Positions 1 to 7,426 of a DNA stretch of 50,683 bases are shown here, piece after piece. The translations under genes were made by a program, and so were the position numbers. This DNA comes from a virus. Where the stretch lies: positions 1-50,683 of the IMG/VR virus record IMGVR_UViG_3300032132_000010, one strand, 5' to 3'. Under the pieces are notes generated by a model. That model worked only from the letters and a program-made list of their open reading frames with translations. It did no database searches and was not told the origin of the DNA. Within the stretch, counting starts at the first letter, position 1. Each line of letters begins with the position of its first letter.

Positions 1-93
1 CGCGGTGTCGCGGTCGTGTTCGTTCGTCTGGTGCAGCACCGGGTCGTGGTGCGCGTGGGTGATCACTGTCTGCTTCGTCGTGGTTTCAGGCAT
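1..93 (-). CDS. Minus-strand hypothetical protein, 5' end only (cut by window edge)
   Basis: These 31 codons, read leftward from the ATG at 93, are the N-terminus (starting MPETTTKQ) of the same protein that is complete at 48842-49354. The gene runs off the left edge because the window starts inside it. A GGAG lies a short distance upstream of the ATG on the minus strand. All 93 bases match the complete copy. Function is unknown; see the complete copy. Confidence 0.7.
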   Translation of the reverse strand, partial: MPETTTKQTVITHAHHDPVLHQTNEHDRDTA

Positions 94-278
94 CTGCCGT
101 CTCCGTTCCTGGGGTTGCTCGCTGCGTTCCAGGCGCGTAGTCGCAGAGCCACGTGACCACCTGGACGAGCCGTGCGCCGATGCTACCTCGCGCGACACGC
201 CTGGAAGCTCCCTTGATCACGACACGACACGAAGGCACGGTGAGCAGGCGTCGTGCAGCAAAGTACCGAGGAAACGCC

Positions 279-716
279 ATGCCGCGCTTCACGAAGGGAC
301 AGAAAAGGCCTGCGGGATCAGGTCGGAAGAAGGGAACGCCGAACAAGGCGAACGCTGCGTTCAAGGCCGCGCTGGAGAAGGAGACGCGCCGCCGGAAGCT
401 CGACGTGCTGATGCGCGCGCAGTCGGACGAGGAGTTGATCGCGCTGTACGTGCGGGTGTTCGTGCCGCGCGAGAACAAGGTCGAGGTGGACGACAAGCGC
501 AGCCTCTCGGACATCCTGGCCGACTCGATGCGCGGGGAGCGGCCGCCGTCGATGATCGTGTCCGGCTCGCAACCGGACACGTCGGTCACTGTCCCGCCTG
601 TGTCCGCTTCGCAACCGGACAAGCCCGCGACCAACGGCGCGGCGAAGCCCGTGAGTGCGGCCAAGCGCAAGCTCGCGGCCGTGCGCCGGTTGGAGGGCTC
701 CGATGTCACGCCATGA
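279..716 (+). CDS. Putative small terminase-like DNA-binding protein (allele A)
   Basis: A 145-residue protein. The N-terminus has a basic GRKKGTPNK motif (about residues 16-24), typical of small phage DNA-binding and terminase-small-like proteins. A helical segment follows, rich in Arg, Lys and Glu (about 28-85, containing VPRENKVEV), and then a Ser/Pro/Ala linker. The start at 279 is chosen because ACCGAGGAAA sits just upstream; the same ACCGAGGA element precedes other genes in this phage. It overlaps the next gene by 14 bases and lies upstream of the large terminase, which fits a packaging role. I infer small terminase from position and N-terminal motif only. A second allele at 49540-49977 differs at several residues, such as VLMRAQ against TLMRSQ. 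Confidence 0.5.
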   Translation: MPRFTKGQKRPAGSGRKKGTPNKANAAFKAALEKETRRRKLDVLMRAQSDEELIALYVRVFVPRENKVEVDDKRSLSDILADSMRGERPPSMIVSGSQPDTSVTVPPVSASQPDKPATNGAAKPVSAAKRKLAAVRRLEGSDVTP

Positions 717-1230
717 GTCGAGCGAGTTCATGCAGCGCCGCAGGGACGCGGTGAAGCGCGCGGCGCGCAACGGTGCAGCGCCGCCGGCGGGCACGGGCAT
801 CGTGCGCGCGGACGCGCAGGGCAACATCGTCCAGGCGGGCAAGCTCGACGCGAACCAAGTCCTCCAGGTCGCGGTGCAGCTGTCGCTCCAGGTCACCAAG
901 ATGCCCGACTTCGCGGAGTGCCGCGTGGAGCAGCTTCGGAGCATCGAGGCTGACGAGAAGGAGAGTGGCAAGCCGCGCGCGTTCGGACAGCAGACCGCGC
1001 TCGACCTGCTGGCGGCTCTCAGCGCCTTCCAGGCGTCCGCGCGCGTGACGGTCCAGGCGAACGTCGAGCAGGGGCAGCGGGCGAAGGAGGCGGCACGTCG
1101 GGCGGCCGCTGGGCTGCCACCTCTCGATGGGCCGGACGACGGCGGCGGCGAGGCCACGACCGGCGCTGGTGACCGGCGGCCGATGGACGGTGGCGACGGC
1201 GGCGGCGGGTCGGCGGGCGGCGGCGGGTGA
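703..1230 (+). CDS. Hypothetical protein with variable Gly-rich tail (allele A)
   Basis: A 175-residue protein of unknown function. Residues 1-30 are basic. About 45-145 look alpha-helical with few breaks, and the last 40 residues are almost pure Gly/Asp/Ala. GGAGGG ends about 5 bases before the ATG at 703, and the gene overlaps its upstream neighbour. The second allele (49964-50488) keeps the helical body almost unchanged but has a different Gly-rich tail one codon shorter. The tail is therefore probably a flexible, weakly constrained extension. Its place beside a small-terminase-like gene suggests a packaging or early accessory role, but no family is recognised. Confidence 0.65.
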   Translation: MSRHESSEFMQRRRDAVKRAARNGAAPPAGTGIVRADAQGNIVQAGKLDANQVLQVAVQLSLQVTKMPDFAECRVEQLRSIEADEKESGKPRAFGQQTALDLLAALSAFQASARVTVQANVEQGQRAKEAARRAAAGLPPLDGPDDGGGEATTGAGDRRPMDGGDGGGGSAGGGG

Positions 1231-1336
1231 GGTTGGGTGCGCGGGCGCGAAAACGCGCGCAGGCGAGCGGCCCCCCCCCCACCCCCGAGGTCGGCCAGGC
1301 GCGCGCGAAAAGAAAGGGATGGTGGCACCTAGCGAA
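1231..1336. other. Non-coding spacer with poly-C tract
   Basis: This gap between two genes holds a run of ten C residues (1271-1280) followed by a shorter C run. In the other allele (50489-50594) the C run is nine long and the surrounding sequence differs. I see no gene here. Confidence 0.5.
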
Positions 1337-1371
1337 CCCCAGTTTTTTGCGAAATATGGAGATTTTCAGAT
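1337..1371 (+). promoter_or_regulatory. AT-rich leader, possible promoter
   Basis: About 35 bases just upstream of the gene at 1372 are strikingly AT-rich for this genome (TTTTTTGCG, AAATATGGAG, ATTTTCAGATAT). The stretch carries the ribosome-binding GGAG at 1358-1361, ten bases before the ATG. It is identical in both alleles, though so is the whole block from 1298 onward. A promoter is plausible from composition alone. I cannot assign -35 and -10 boxes with confidence. Confidence 0.35.
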
Positions 1372-1671
1372 ATGGGCGGTAGAGCGAAGGCGTTGCGCCG
1401 GAGTCGCGTTGGAGTGGCCCGCAGCCGTCGTGAGAGGCTTGCTGCGCGGCGTCGGCGTCGGGAGGCGGTCCGGGAGGCCCGCGGAGGGCTGGAGCCCGTA
1501 GAGCGCCCCTCACGGCCGTCCGGCTGGAATGTCACGGAGGACGTGAAGGAGGTTCCGACGAAGCGCCAGGTCCGGCGGAAGGTGCTCGAGGCGAAGATCC
1601 GCGAGAAGGGTGGTCTGGCTCCGTTGAGCGCGGCGCGGAAGCTGATGGACGCTGCGGACGCGCGTCGGTGA
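1372..1671 (+). CDS. Small highly basic protein
   Basis: A 99-residue protein with an Arg-rich N-terminus (about residues 4-40 are mostly Arg, Ala and Lys). The more ordinary helical C-terminus includes RRKVLEAKIREKGGL. The charge suggests nucleic-acid binding, but no family is recognised. GGAG ten bases upstream supports the start. The stop overlaps the GTG of the next gene. It begins a run of small genes leading to the large terminase. Confidence 0.6.
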   Translation: MGGRAKALRRSRVGVARSRRERLAARRRRREAVREARGGLEPVERPSRPSGWNVTEDVKEVPTKRQVRRKVLEAKIREKGGLAPLSAARKLMDAADARR

Positions 1672-1973
1672 CCCCTGTGGCAGACGGCTTCACCCATCTG
1701 GTGTGGGCGTGGAAGTGCGCCGGCTGCACGTTCGTGATGGCGCTGGCGTCTCCCAAGACGGACACGGAGTTCGTGCCGATGCTGCCGAACTGTCCGCGTT
1801 GCCGTGCGTTCAGCTGGCTTGGTCCGTTGCAGATGGAGTCGTCGGGGGACGAGGAGGAGCAGACGCGGCGGGCGATCCTGTCGTGGGCGGCGATCGAGGG
1901 AGAGCTGATCTGCCACGCGCACCGTCACGTGAAGATGGACCCGAGCGCGATGGTGGTGCCGGACGGAATGTGA
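1668..1973 (+). CDS. Small zinc-finger-like protein
   Basis: A 101-residue protein starting at a GTG that overlaps the preceding stop (GTGA). Two CxxC pairs, CAGC near residue 18 and CPRC near residue 42, are spaced as a single zinc ribbon. The C-terminal half is acidic then neutral and ends in a conserved-looking HAHRHVKMDPSA segment. A structural zinc site is likely. The function, perhaps nucleic-acid or protein binding, is unknown. Confidence 0.6.
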   Translation: MTPVADGFTHLVWAWKCAGCTFVMALASPKTDTEFVPMLPNCPRCRAFSWLGPLQMESSGDEEEQTRRAILSWAAIEGELICHAHRHVKMDPSAMVVPDGM

Positions 1974-2022
1974 CGGTGGCGGCTTGGGGCGGGGGTTGCG
2001 GGCTGATAGCGTGGCGGTCCTG

Positions 2023-2193
2023 ATGAAGAAGCTGATGATCTGGCTGCGGACCTGGAAGATGCGGCGCGCTCTGCGGCGCGTCTATCTGGCGTGGGTGCGC
2101 GACATCATGGAGGGTCGTCTGCTGCCGGAGGACGCGCACGGCTTCGCGGGGCTTGTGCCGCGGTTCGGTGACCTCACGCTCACGGAGGACTGA
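2023..2193 (+). CDS. Small basic hypothetical protein
   Basis: A 56-residue protein with a basic amphipathic N-terminus (MKKLMIWLRTWKMRRALRR) and an acidic C-terminus. The start is uncertain: a GTG at 2011 would add four residues, and a TTG at 1984 would add thirteen. I chose the ATG at 2023 because none of the candidates has a convincing ribosome-binding site. The stop is shared with the start of the next gene. Confidence 0.45.
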   Translation: MKKLMIWLRTWKMRRALRRVYLAWVRDIMEGRLLPEDAHGFAGLVPRFGDLTLTED

Positions 2194-2369
2194 TGAAGGG
2201 GCTCGGGACACGCGCAGAGCAGGGCACACGGCAGAAGCCGCAGACGCCGCATCGCGTCGGGTGGCGTCTGGACTCGAGCGAGCCTCGGACGGCGAAGGGT
2301 GGGGGCGGCCGGCGCGGTCGGCGCGGATTCCGTGCGGGCTGGAAGCGCGTGATCGGGCGGTCGGCGTGA
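2193..2369 (+). CDS. Small Arg/Gly-rich protein
   Basis: A 58-residue ORF beginning at an ATG that overlaps the preceding TGA, with CGGAGGAC upstream. It is strongly basic, with a GGGGRRGRRGFR segment near residues 37-48. Such short basic proteins often bind nucleic acid, but that is inference. The next gene starts inside its stop (GTGA), so it fits the overlapping operon. Confidence 0.5.
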   Translation: MKGLGTRAEQGTRQKPQTPHRVGWRLDSSEPRTAKGGGGRRGRRGFRAGWKRVIGRSA

Positions 2370-2488
2370 GCCGCCTCGAGGAGATCATGGACCGTGTGCA
2401 GTACGGGGCGACGATCGTGATCGGAGTCGTCTACTACGCCCTGATCGCGGGGCTCCTGGTGCTGGCGGTGACGGGGGCCACCCGATGA
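2366..2488 (+). CDS. Small single-span membrane protein
   Basis: A 40-residue protein. A short charged N-terminus (SRLEEIMDRVQYG) is followed by one long hydrophobic stretch, about residues 14-36, rich in Ile, Val, Leu and Ala. It starts at a GTG overlapping the previous stop and ends overlapping the next ATG. One membrane span is clear. The role is unknown; a holin-like or membrane-anchor role is possible. Confidence 0.5.
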   Translation: MSRLEEIMDRVQYGATIVIGVVYYALIAGLLVLAVTGATR

Positions 2489-2706
2489 GCAACTGGACGG
2501 CCTGGAATCCGGCGTGGGGCGCGGGCGACTACGCGATCAAGACGCCGGCCGGAGTCGTCCAGGCGGTGAAGGTGGTTCCGCGGCCGAGCCAAGAGGGGGA
2601 TGGGTTCGACTACATGATCCCGGGCGCGCACACCCAATGGGACGTCCTGGGCGGCGACGGCGGCCCCGCCGGCCTGCTGTGGCAGCCGCTCGAGCTCCCC
2701 GTCTGA
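2485..2706 (+). CDS. Small hypothetical protein
   Basis: A 73-residue protein rich in Trp, Gly and Pro, without Cys or membrane segments. It is coupled to both neighbours by ATGA overlaps. The body (YAIKTPAGVVQAVKVVP and FDYMIPGAHTQWDVLGG) looks like a small beta domain. No family is recognised. Confidence 0.55.
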   Translation: MSNWTAWNPAWGAGDYAIKTPAGVVQAVKVVPRPSQEGDGFDYMIPGAHTQWDVLGGDGGPAGLLWQPLELPV

Positions 2707-3017
2707 TGGTCGTGCATGACAGCAAGTGCCGCGCGTGTGAGGCTCCGCTGCTGTGGACGGTGACGACGAAGGGCAAGAAGATGCCCGTGGACGCGAAGCC
2801 AACAGAGTTCGGGCCGTTCGTGCTGCTGTACGAGGGGCAGCGGCAGCCGACCGCGAAATACATCGGCGCGGCGGGGGATTCGGGCGGCGAGAAGCGGTAC
2901 GAGAGCCACTGGGCCACGTGCACCGACGCCGAGAAGTTCCGGCGGACGCCGGCGCAGAACGCCAAGGTGGACGCGGCGCGGGCGAAGGACCCCGTGCAGG
3001 ACCGGCTGCCGTTCTAG
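2706..3017 (+). CDS. Small zinc-binding-like protein upstream of terminase
   Basis: A 103-residue protein with an N-terminal CRAC pair (about residues 8-11) and a later WATC with a nearby His, giving a plausible single zinc site. KKMPVDAKP is a motif often seen in small phage proteins of this type. It ends with a TAG immediately before the GTG of the large terminase. The function is unknown. Confidence 0.6.
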   Translation: MVVHDSKCRACEAPLLWTVTTKGKKMPVDAKPTEFGPFVLLYEGQRQPTAKYIGAAGDSGGEKRYESHWATCTDAEKFRRTPAQNAKVDAARAKDPVQDRLPF

Positions 3018-4550
3018 GTGACTGACCGCCTTCCCTACGACGCGGAGCGCATCAAGGGCTGGCGACACGATCCCGTGTCGTTCGTCACGGACCCGATCAT
3101 CTACGGGGCCACGCCGGACCCGTTCCAGCTCGAGGCGCTGCGCGCGCTGGTCGAGAGCCCGACCGGCGAGCCGCAGATGTGGGGCCAGCACCGGATCGCG
3201 CTGCCCGCCTGCGCCGGCCCGGGGAAGTCGGCCTTCCTGGCGTGGGCCGGCCAGTGGGCCATGGCCGTGTTCGGGGACAACGCGCGGCACCCCAAGGGGG
3301 TGGCCATCTCGATCGACAAGGAGAACCTGCGCGACAACCTGTGGGCGGAAATGTCGATCTGGCGCAACCGCTCGCCGTACCTGACCGAAGCGTTCGACAT
3401 CACCTCGACGCGGTACTTCGCCAAGGAGTTCCCCGACAGCTGGTTCATCTCGGCGCGCGCCTGGCCGAAGCGCGCGGACGACACGGCGATCGGCCGCACC
3501 CTGTCGGGGCTCCACGCTTCGTGGGTGATCGCGCTGTGCGACGAGTCGGCCGAGATGCCGATCAACCTGATGAAGACGGCCGAGCAGATGTTCTCCACGA
3601 TGGAGTACGGCTGCATCGCGCAGAGCGGCAACTGCACCTCGCGGCTCGGGATGCTCTACGCCGCGATCACGGAGTTCGCTGACGAGTGGCGGCGCATCCT
3701 CATCACCGGGGACCCCGAGGACCCGAACCGGAGCCCGCGCGTCGATATCGACTGGGCGCGGAAGTGGATCAAGAAGCTGGGCCGCGAGGACCCGTGGGTC
3801 CAGGCGTTCATCCTCGGGGAGTTCCCCGACGTCGCGCTGTCGACGCTGCTCACCGAGGACGACGTGAAGGAGGCGATGACGCGCCACGTGCGCGACGACG
3901 AGCTCCGCGGTCACCCGAAGATCCTGGGCGTCGACGTGGCGCGCGAGGGGCTGGACAAATGCGCCATGGCCTCGCGGCAGGGACGCGGGTGCCTGGAGAT
4001 CCCGTGGCGGCGCAACCTGGACAGCATCGAGGGGGCCGGCTGGGTGGTCGAGCGGTGGAACCGCTGGAACGCCGACGCCTGCTTCTACGACCACACGGGC
4101 GGCTTCGGCGCGGGCTGGGGCGACCAGATGCGGGTGCTGCACAAGGAGCCGGTCGGGATCGTGTTCAACGGCAAGCCGACCGATATGCGCTACGGCAACA
4201 TCCGCGCCGAGATGTGGTTCAAGATGGCGAAGTGGGTGAAGGACGGCGGCGCGATCCCTCCCGACTGCGAGGAGCTGGTCAAGGAGCTGTCGGTGCCGCG
4301 GTACTACTTCAAGGACGACCGGCTGATGCTGGAGTCCAAGGATCAGATCCGCGTGTCGCTGGGGCGCTCGCCGGACCTGGCGGACGGGCTCGCGCTGACG
4401 TTCGCCTATGATGTGGACGCGCTGGACGGCCCGCTCGAGGACATCGCCAAGCAGGACGAGGCTCTGGCCGAGATGCTGCTACAGAACCGCGGGGCGCGCG
4501 AGCGTGGGATGCAAGCCGAGACAGGGGCCAACCCGTACTACGAGCTGTGA
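3018..4550 (+). CDS. terL: Terminase large subunit (DNA packaging ATPase/nuclease)
   Basis: A 510-residue packaging motor. The ATPase half has a Walker A-like ACAGPGKS at residues 64-71 and a Walker B hydrophobic strand ending in DE at 175-176. The nuclease half has the RNase H-like acidic set: D306 in ILGVDVARE, D358 in FYDHTGG, and D453/D456 in SPDLADGLAL. The length is normal for the family. It starts at a GTG directly after the previous stop. It drives ATP-dependent genome translocation through the portal, encoded two genes on, and cuts concatemers. The Walker A variant (A-x3-GPGKS) is normal for this group. Confidence 0.93.
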   Translation: MTDRLPYDAERIKGWRHDPVSFVTDPIIYGATPDPFQLEALRALVESPTGEPQMWGQHRIALPACAGPGKSAFLAWAGQWAMAVFGDNARHPKGVAISIDKENLRDNLWAEMSIWRNRSPYLTEAFDITSTRYFAKEFPDSWFISARAWPKRADDTAIGRTLSGLHASWVIALCDESAEMPINLMKTAEQMFSTMEYGCIAQSGNCTSRLGMLYAAITEFADEWRRILITGDPEDPNRSPRVDIDWARKWIKKLGREDPWVQAFILGEFPDVALSTLLTEDDVKEAMTRHVRDDELRGHPKILGVDVAREGLDKCAMASRQGRGCLEIPWRRNLDSIEGAGWVVERWNRWNADACFYDHTGGFGAGWGDQMRVLHKEPVGIVFNGKPTDMRYGNIRAEMWFKMAKWVKDGGAIPPDCEELVKELSVPRYYFKDDRLMLESKDQIRVSLGRSPDLADGLALTFAYDVDALDGPLEDIAKQDEALAEMLLQNRGARERGMQAETGANPYYEL

Positions 4551-4560
4551 GGATCGAACC

Positions 4561-4836
4561 ATGAAGCTGAAAGTCGAAATCTCCGTAGGTGACGCGCGCA
4601 AGCTGGAGACGCGCGCCATCCAGCTGCTCATCGCCCGCGCGATCCATCCGCATCTGCGCGCGGCGTTCGTCGAGCACGACACGAAGCAGCCGCCCGCGCA
4701 CCGGAAGGAGCAGGAACCCGCGCCGGACGGCGACGTGGTGACCATCAACGTCGAGGTGAAGGACGTGTTCTTCGCGCACATGAGGCCGTCGCTGCGGCCC
4801 GAGGGCGCGGCGAAGCTGCCGACCGACAAGCCGTGA
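4561..4836 (+). CDS. Hypothetical protein downstream of terminase
   Basis: A 91-residue protein that starts ten bases after the large terminase. The start region has GAGGATCG upstream of the ATG. The N-terminal half is helical (about residues 10-40). The C-terminal half has a beta-like VVTINVEVKDVFF. It contains no motif I recognise. Its stop overlaps the GTG of the acetyltransferase. Confidence 0.55.
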   Translation: MKLKVEISVGDARKLETRAIQLLIARAIHPHLRAAFVEHDTKQPPAHRKEQEPAPDGDVVTINVEVKDVFFAHMRPSLRPEGAAKLPTDKP

Positions 4837-5309
4837 TCGTCCGGCCGGCGACCTACGGCGACTTGAGCGCCCTGCTCCGCCTGTCCAAGCTGATGCACCG
4901 GGAGGCACCGGCCTACCGCGACCAGCTGTTCGACGAGCAGGTCGTCGAGGACAACTGGACCGTCGCGCTCGACATCGGCGCGGTGTTCGTGGCCGTCGAC
5001 GAACACCCCGATCGCCCGATGACGCTCGGCATGGCCGCGGGCACGATCACGTCGCTGATCTTCAACCTGCTCCCCATCGGTGCCGACGTGATCCGATGGG
5101 TGAGGCCGGAGCACCGCGGCGGGCCGGTGCACCTGGCGCTCCTCTCCGCCATCGAGGGCTGGGCGGCGTCGCGCGGCGCGACTCGCTTCCGCATCACCGA
5201 TTCGTGCGGCGTTCACGACAACGAGCGGTCCCTGGACCGCTTCCACGCGGGCCTCGGGTACGAAAGAGTGAGCAGAACCTATGAACGGGTCTTGAAAACG
5301 CCCGCCTGA
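4833..5309 (+). CDS. GNAT-family N-acetyltransferase
   Basis: A 158-residue protein with the GNAT layout. The N-terminal strand IVRPATYGDLSALLRL is followed by a central strand pair around residues 50-85. RPEHRGGPVHLALLSAIEGWA then matches motif A, where the Arg/Gly loop and helix bind the acetyl-CoA pyrophosphate. The C-terminus ends RFHAGLGYERVSRTYERVL, the usual GNAT end. Small GNAT genes between terminase and portal are common in podoviruses. The substrate is unknown, perhaps a virion or host protein. Its last codons lie inside a repeat shared with 10454-10492. Confidence 0.75.
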   Translation: MIVRPATYGDLSALLRLSKLMHREAPAYRDQLFDEQVVEDNWTVALDIGAVFVAVDEHPDRPMTLGMAAGTITSLIFNLLPIGADVIRWVRPEHRGGPVHLALLSAIEGWAASRGATRFRITDSCGVHDNERSLDRFHAGLGYERVSRTYERVLKTPA

Positions 5310-5329
5310 GACAGTTCGTTCTGCGGCCG
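5291..5329 (+). repeat. Copy 1 of a gene-end/leader repeat
   Basis: CTTGAAAAC, seven unrelated bases, TGAGACAGTTCGTTCTGC, one base, then GCCG. The same arrangement with the same spacing recurs at 10454-10492. In both places the first part encodes the last codons of a gene (Leu-Lys-Thr, two residues, stop) and the rest leads into the next gene. A transcription or RNA-processing signal for the head genes is possible. Confidence 0.75.
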
Positions 5330-5351
5330 TCCCGGTGGAGACGGCTACGAC

Positions 5352-5603
5352 ATGGGTGGCGGCGGCGGAATCCTTCAGCAAGTCCCCATCGTGGGCGGTC
5401 TGTTCGGTGGCGGCATCCAGCCCAACTTCCCGAAGATCCCCGAGCCGGTCGACGAGGAGGAGGAGGAGCGCCGCAAGCGGCTCCGCGCCGATCGCGCCAA
5501 GCTCAAGGCCGCCGGGGCGCAAGGGTTCAGCGACAGTGTGAGGGCTGGCCCGCTGGGCAAGGTGGCAAGCCCCACTGGGACGACAACGCTGGGCGGTAAG
5601 TAG
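5352..5603 (+). CDS. Small hypothetical protein upstream of portal
   Basis: An 83-residue protein. The Gly-rich hydrophobic N-terminus (MGGGGGILQQVPIVGGLFGGG) is followed by a Glu/Arg-rich helix (about residues 33-50) and a Gly/Thr-rich end. GGTGGAGACGG lies upstream of the ATG. Short proteins of this design often sit beside the portal in podoviruses, but the role is not known. It ends two bases before the portal start. Confidence 0.55.
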   Translation: MGGGGGILQQVPIVGGLFGGGIQPNFPKIPEPVDEEEEERRKRLRADRAKLKAAGAQGFSDSVRAGPLGKVASPTGTTTLGGK

Positions 5604-5605
5604 CC

Positions 5606-7399
5606 GTGGCCGGCGCGTCGACCACACAGGGGGTCTTGGACCCGAGCGGCGACATCACCTCGCGCTACGCGCTCGACCACTACTTCAACGAGCTGTGGGC
5701 AACCATGAGCACGTGGAAGGATCTGTGGCGCGAGCTTGCCGACTACATCATGCCGACGCGCTCTCGCTTCCTGATGAGCGATGCCAACAAGGGCAACCGG
5801 CACAACAGCCTGATCCTCGACGGGACCGCGAAGCGGGCACTGAACAACGCGAAAGCTGGACTACTGGCCGGCATGGCGTCCCCGTCGAGGCCATGGTTCA
5901 ACCTGAGCACGGGCGACAAGGACAAGGACCGCAACCCGTCCGTCTCGGAGTGGCTGGAGGACAGCCGCAACCGCGCGATGGGCTACATGGAGGGGGCCAA
6001 CTACTACGGCTCGCTCGGTGAGCAGCTGGTCGACGAGATGGTGTTCGGGACGGGGGCCAAGATCATCCTGGCCGACCCCGGCTCCAAGATGTTCCGCACG
6101 GTGACGTTCCCGATCGGCTCGTACTCGATCGCGCAGAACAGCCACGGCATCGTCGACACGTTCGCGCGCGAGTTCAGTCAGACCGTGCGACAGATCGTGC
6201 AGGAGTACGGCTACGACAACGCGCCGGACTCCGTGCAGAAGGACTGGGACAACCGGAGCTACGAGACGCCCTACGAGGTCCGGTGGATGATCTACCCGAA
6301 CCCCGAGGCGAACGAGCAGCGCGCAGAGGTGGACAGCCGCTACCTGCCCTTCCGCGAGGTGCACTGGATCAGCCAAGGCGGCGACCAACACGCCACCGAC
6401 GTCGACCGCTGGGCGAGCGGCGCGATCGACAGCGCCGGCCAGTCCGGTGTCCTCAAGGTGTCCGGCTTCCATGAGTTCCCCGTCTCGGTCGGCCGCTGGG
6501 ACAAGAACGACGACGACGTGTTCGCAACGAGCTGCCCGGGGATGGACGCGAAGGGCGACATCAAGACGCTCCAGACGCAGGCCCGCGACCTGTGGAACGC
6601 GATCAAAAAGAAGATCAACCCGCCGCTGAAGGCGGGGCCGTCCGTGCGGAACAAGCCGGTGTCGATGATGCCCGGCAAGGTCAACATCCAGAACGAGACG
6701 TCGAACAACGCGGGGCTCGGCTCGCTGCACGAAACGAACCTGGACATCGACCATCTGCGCCAGGCCAAGGCCGAGGTGAGGGACGCCGTGAAGGAACACT
6801 TCATGGAGCCCATCTTCCTCATGCTGATCGGTGACAGCCGCTCGACGCCGCCCACGGCCGAGGAAGTCCGCGCCCGCGCGCGCGAGAAGCTGTCGATCCT
6901 CGGCCCGATCCTGGAGCGCCAGTCGGACGATATCTTCGACAAGGACATCGACCGGATCATGAACATCCTGATCCGCCGCTCGATGCCGTTCTGGGCGCTG
7001 GGCCTCGAGGGCGCGCCGCTGATGCAGCCGCCCGAGGCGATGGGTGAGGTCGCGCTGGAGGTCGAGTACGTCTCCGAGGTCGCGCAGGCGCAGAAGCAGG
7101 TCGGCCTCGCCGGCCTGGAGCAGCACGTTGCGTTCGTCGGCCAGCTGTCCGCGATCGTTCCGCAGACGCTCGACAACATGGACTGGGACGAGGTGGTCAG
7201 GCTCCACGCCGAGATGAGCGGGACGCCCGCGCGCGTCACGCGCCCCTACGACGAAACCGCAGAGCTCCGCGCGGTGCGCGCGCAGCGCGAGGCGGAAGCA
7301 GCGAAGGCGGAACAGGCGGCGGCCGGAGCCGCAGCCGCGAAGGATCTTTCACAGGCCGACATGGGCGGCGACAACGCGCTGACCCGGCTGGCCGCGTAA
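5606..7399 (+). CDS. Podovirus head-tail connector (portal) protein
   Basis: A 597-residue portal, as expected for T7- and BPP-1-type connectors. Recognisable features are an N-terminal helical segment with ELADYIMPTRSRF, the LLAGMASPSRPWFNL core near residues 87-101, and a stem region with PPLKAGPSVRNKPVSMMPG. TAEEVRARAREKLSILGPILERQ is the family's long helix before the crown. The C-terminus is an Ala/Gln-rich coiled segment. It forms the dodecameric ring at the head vertex, through which the terminase pumps DNA and to which the tail tube binds. Start is GTG at 5606. Confidence 0.92.
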   Translation: MAGASTTQGVLDPSGDITSRYALDHYFNELWATMSTWKDLWRELADYIMPTRSRFLMSDANKGNRHNSLILDGTAKRALNNAKAGLLAGMASPSRPWFNLSTGDKDKDRNPSVSEWLEDSRNRAMGYMEGANYYGSLGEQLVDEMVFGTGAKIILADPGSKMFRTVTFPIGSYSIAQNSHGIVDTFAREFSQTVRQIVQEYGYDNAPDSVQKDWDNRSYETPYEVRWMIYPNPEANEQRAEVDSRYLPFREVHWISQGGDQHATDVDRWASGAIDSAGQSGVLKVSGFHEFPVSVGRWDKNDDDVFATSCPGMDAKGDIKTLQTQARDLWNAIKKKINPPLKAGPSVRNKPVSMMPGKVNIQNETSNNAGLGSLHETNLDIDHLRQAKAEVRDAVKEHFMEPIFLMLIGDSRSTPPTAEEVRARAREKLSILGPILERQSDDIFDKDIDRIMNILIRRSMPFWALGLEGAPLMQPPEAMGEVALEVEYVSEVAQAQKQVGLAGLEQHVAFVGQLSAIVPQTLDNMDWDEVVRLHAEMSGTPARVTRPYDETAELRAVRAQREAEAAKAEQAAAGAAAAKDLSQADMGGDNALTRLAA

Positions 7400-7426
7400 C
7401 CAGGAAGCACAAGGAGCAAGGGACAC

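Larger units (their letters stand above)
1..1424. repeat. Left copy of a 1.42-kb near-identical terminal duplication (allele A)
   Basis: This block is repeated at 49262-50683. Bases 1-126 and 1298-1424 are identical to the right-hand copy. The sequence between carries scattered substitutions and small indels, including a rewritten 3' end of the gene at 703. Genuine terminal repeats of a replicated phage genome are identical, so I read this as two strain alleles of one locus. The unit genome would then be about 49,261 bases and circular in map. The identical flanks are about the size of a 127-base assembly k-mer, which fits an unresolved bubble. Confidence 0.85.

Noticed and set aside
1-1424. 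A true direct terminal repeat of the phage genome
   Set aside because: Replication makes terminal repeats identical. These copies differ at many bases, including a rewritten gene end.
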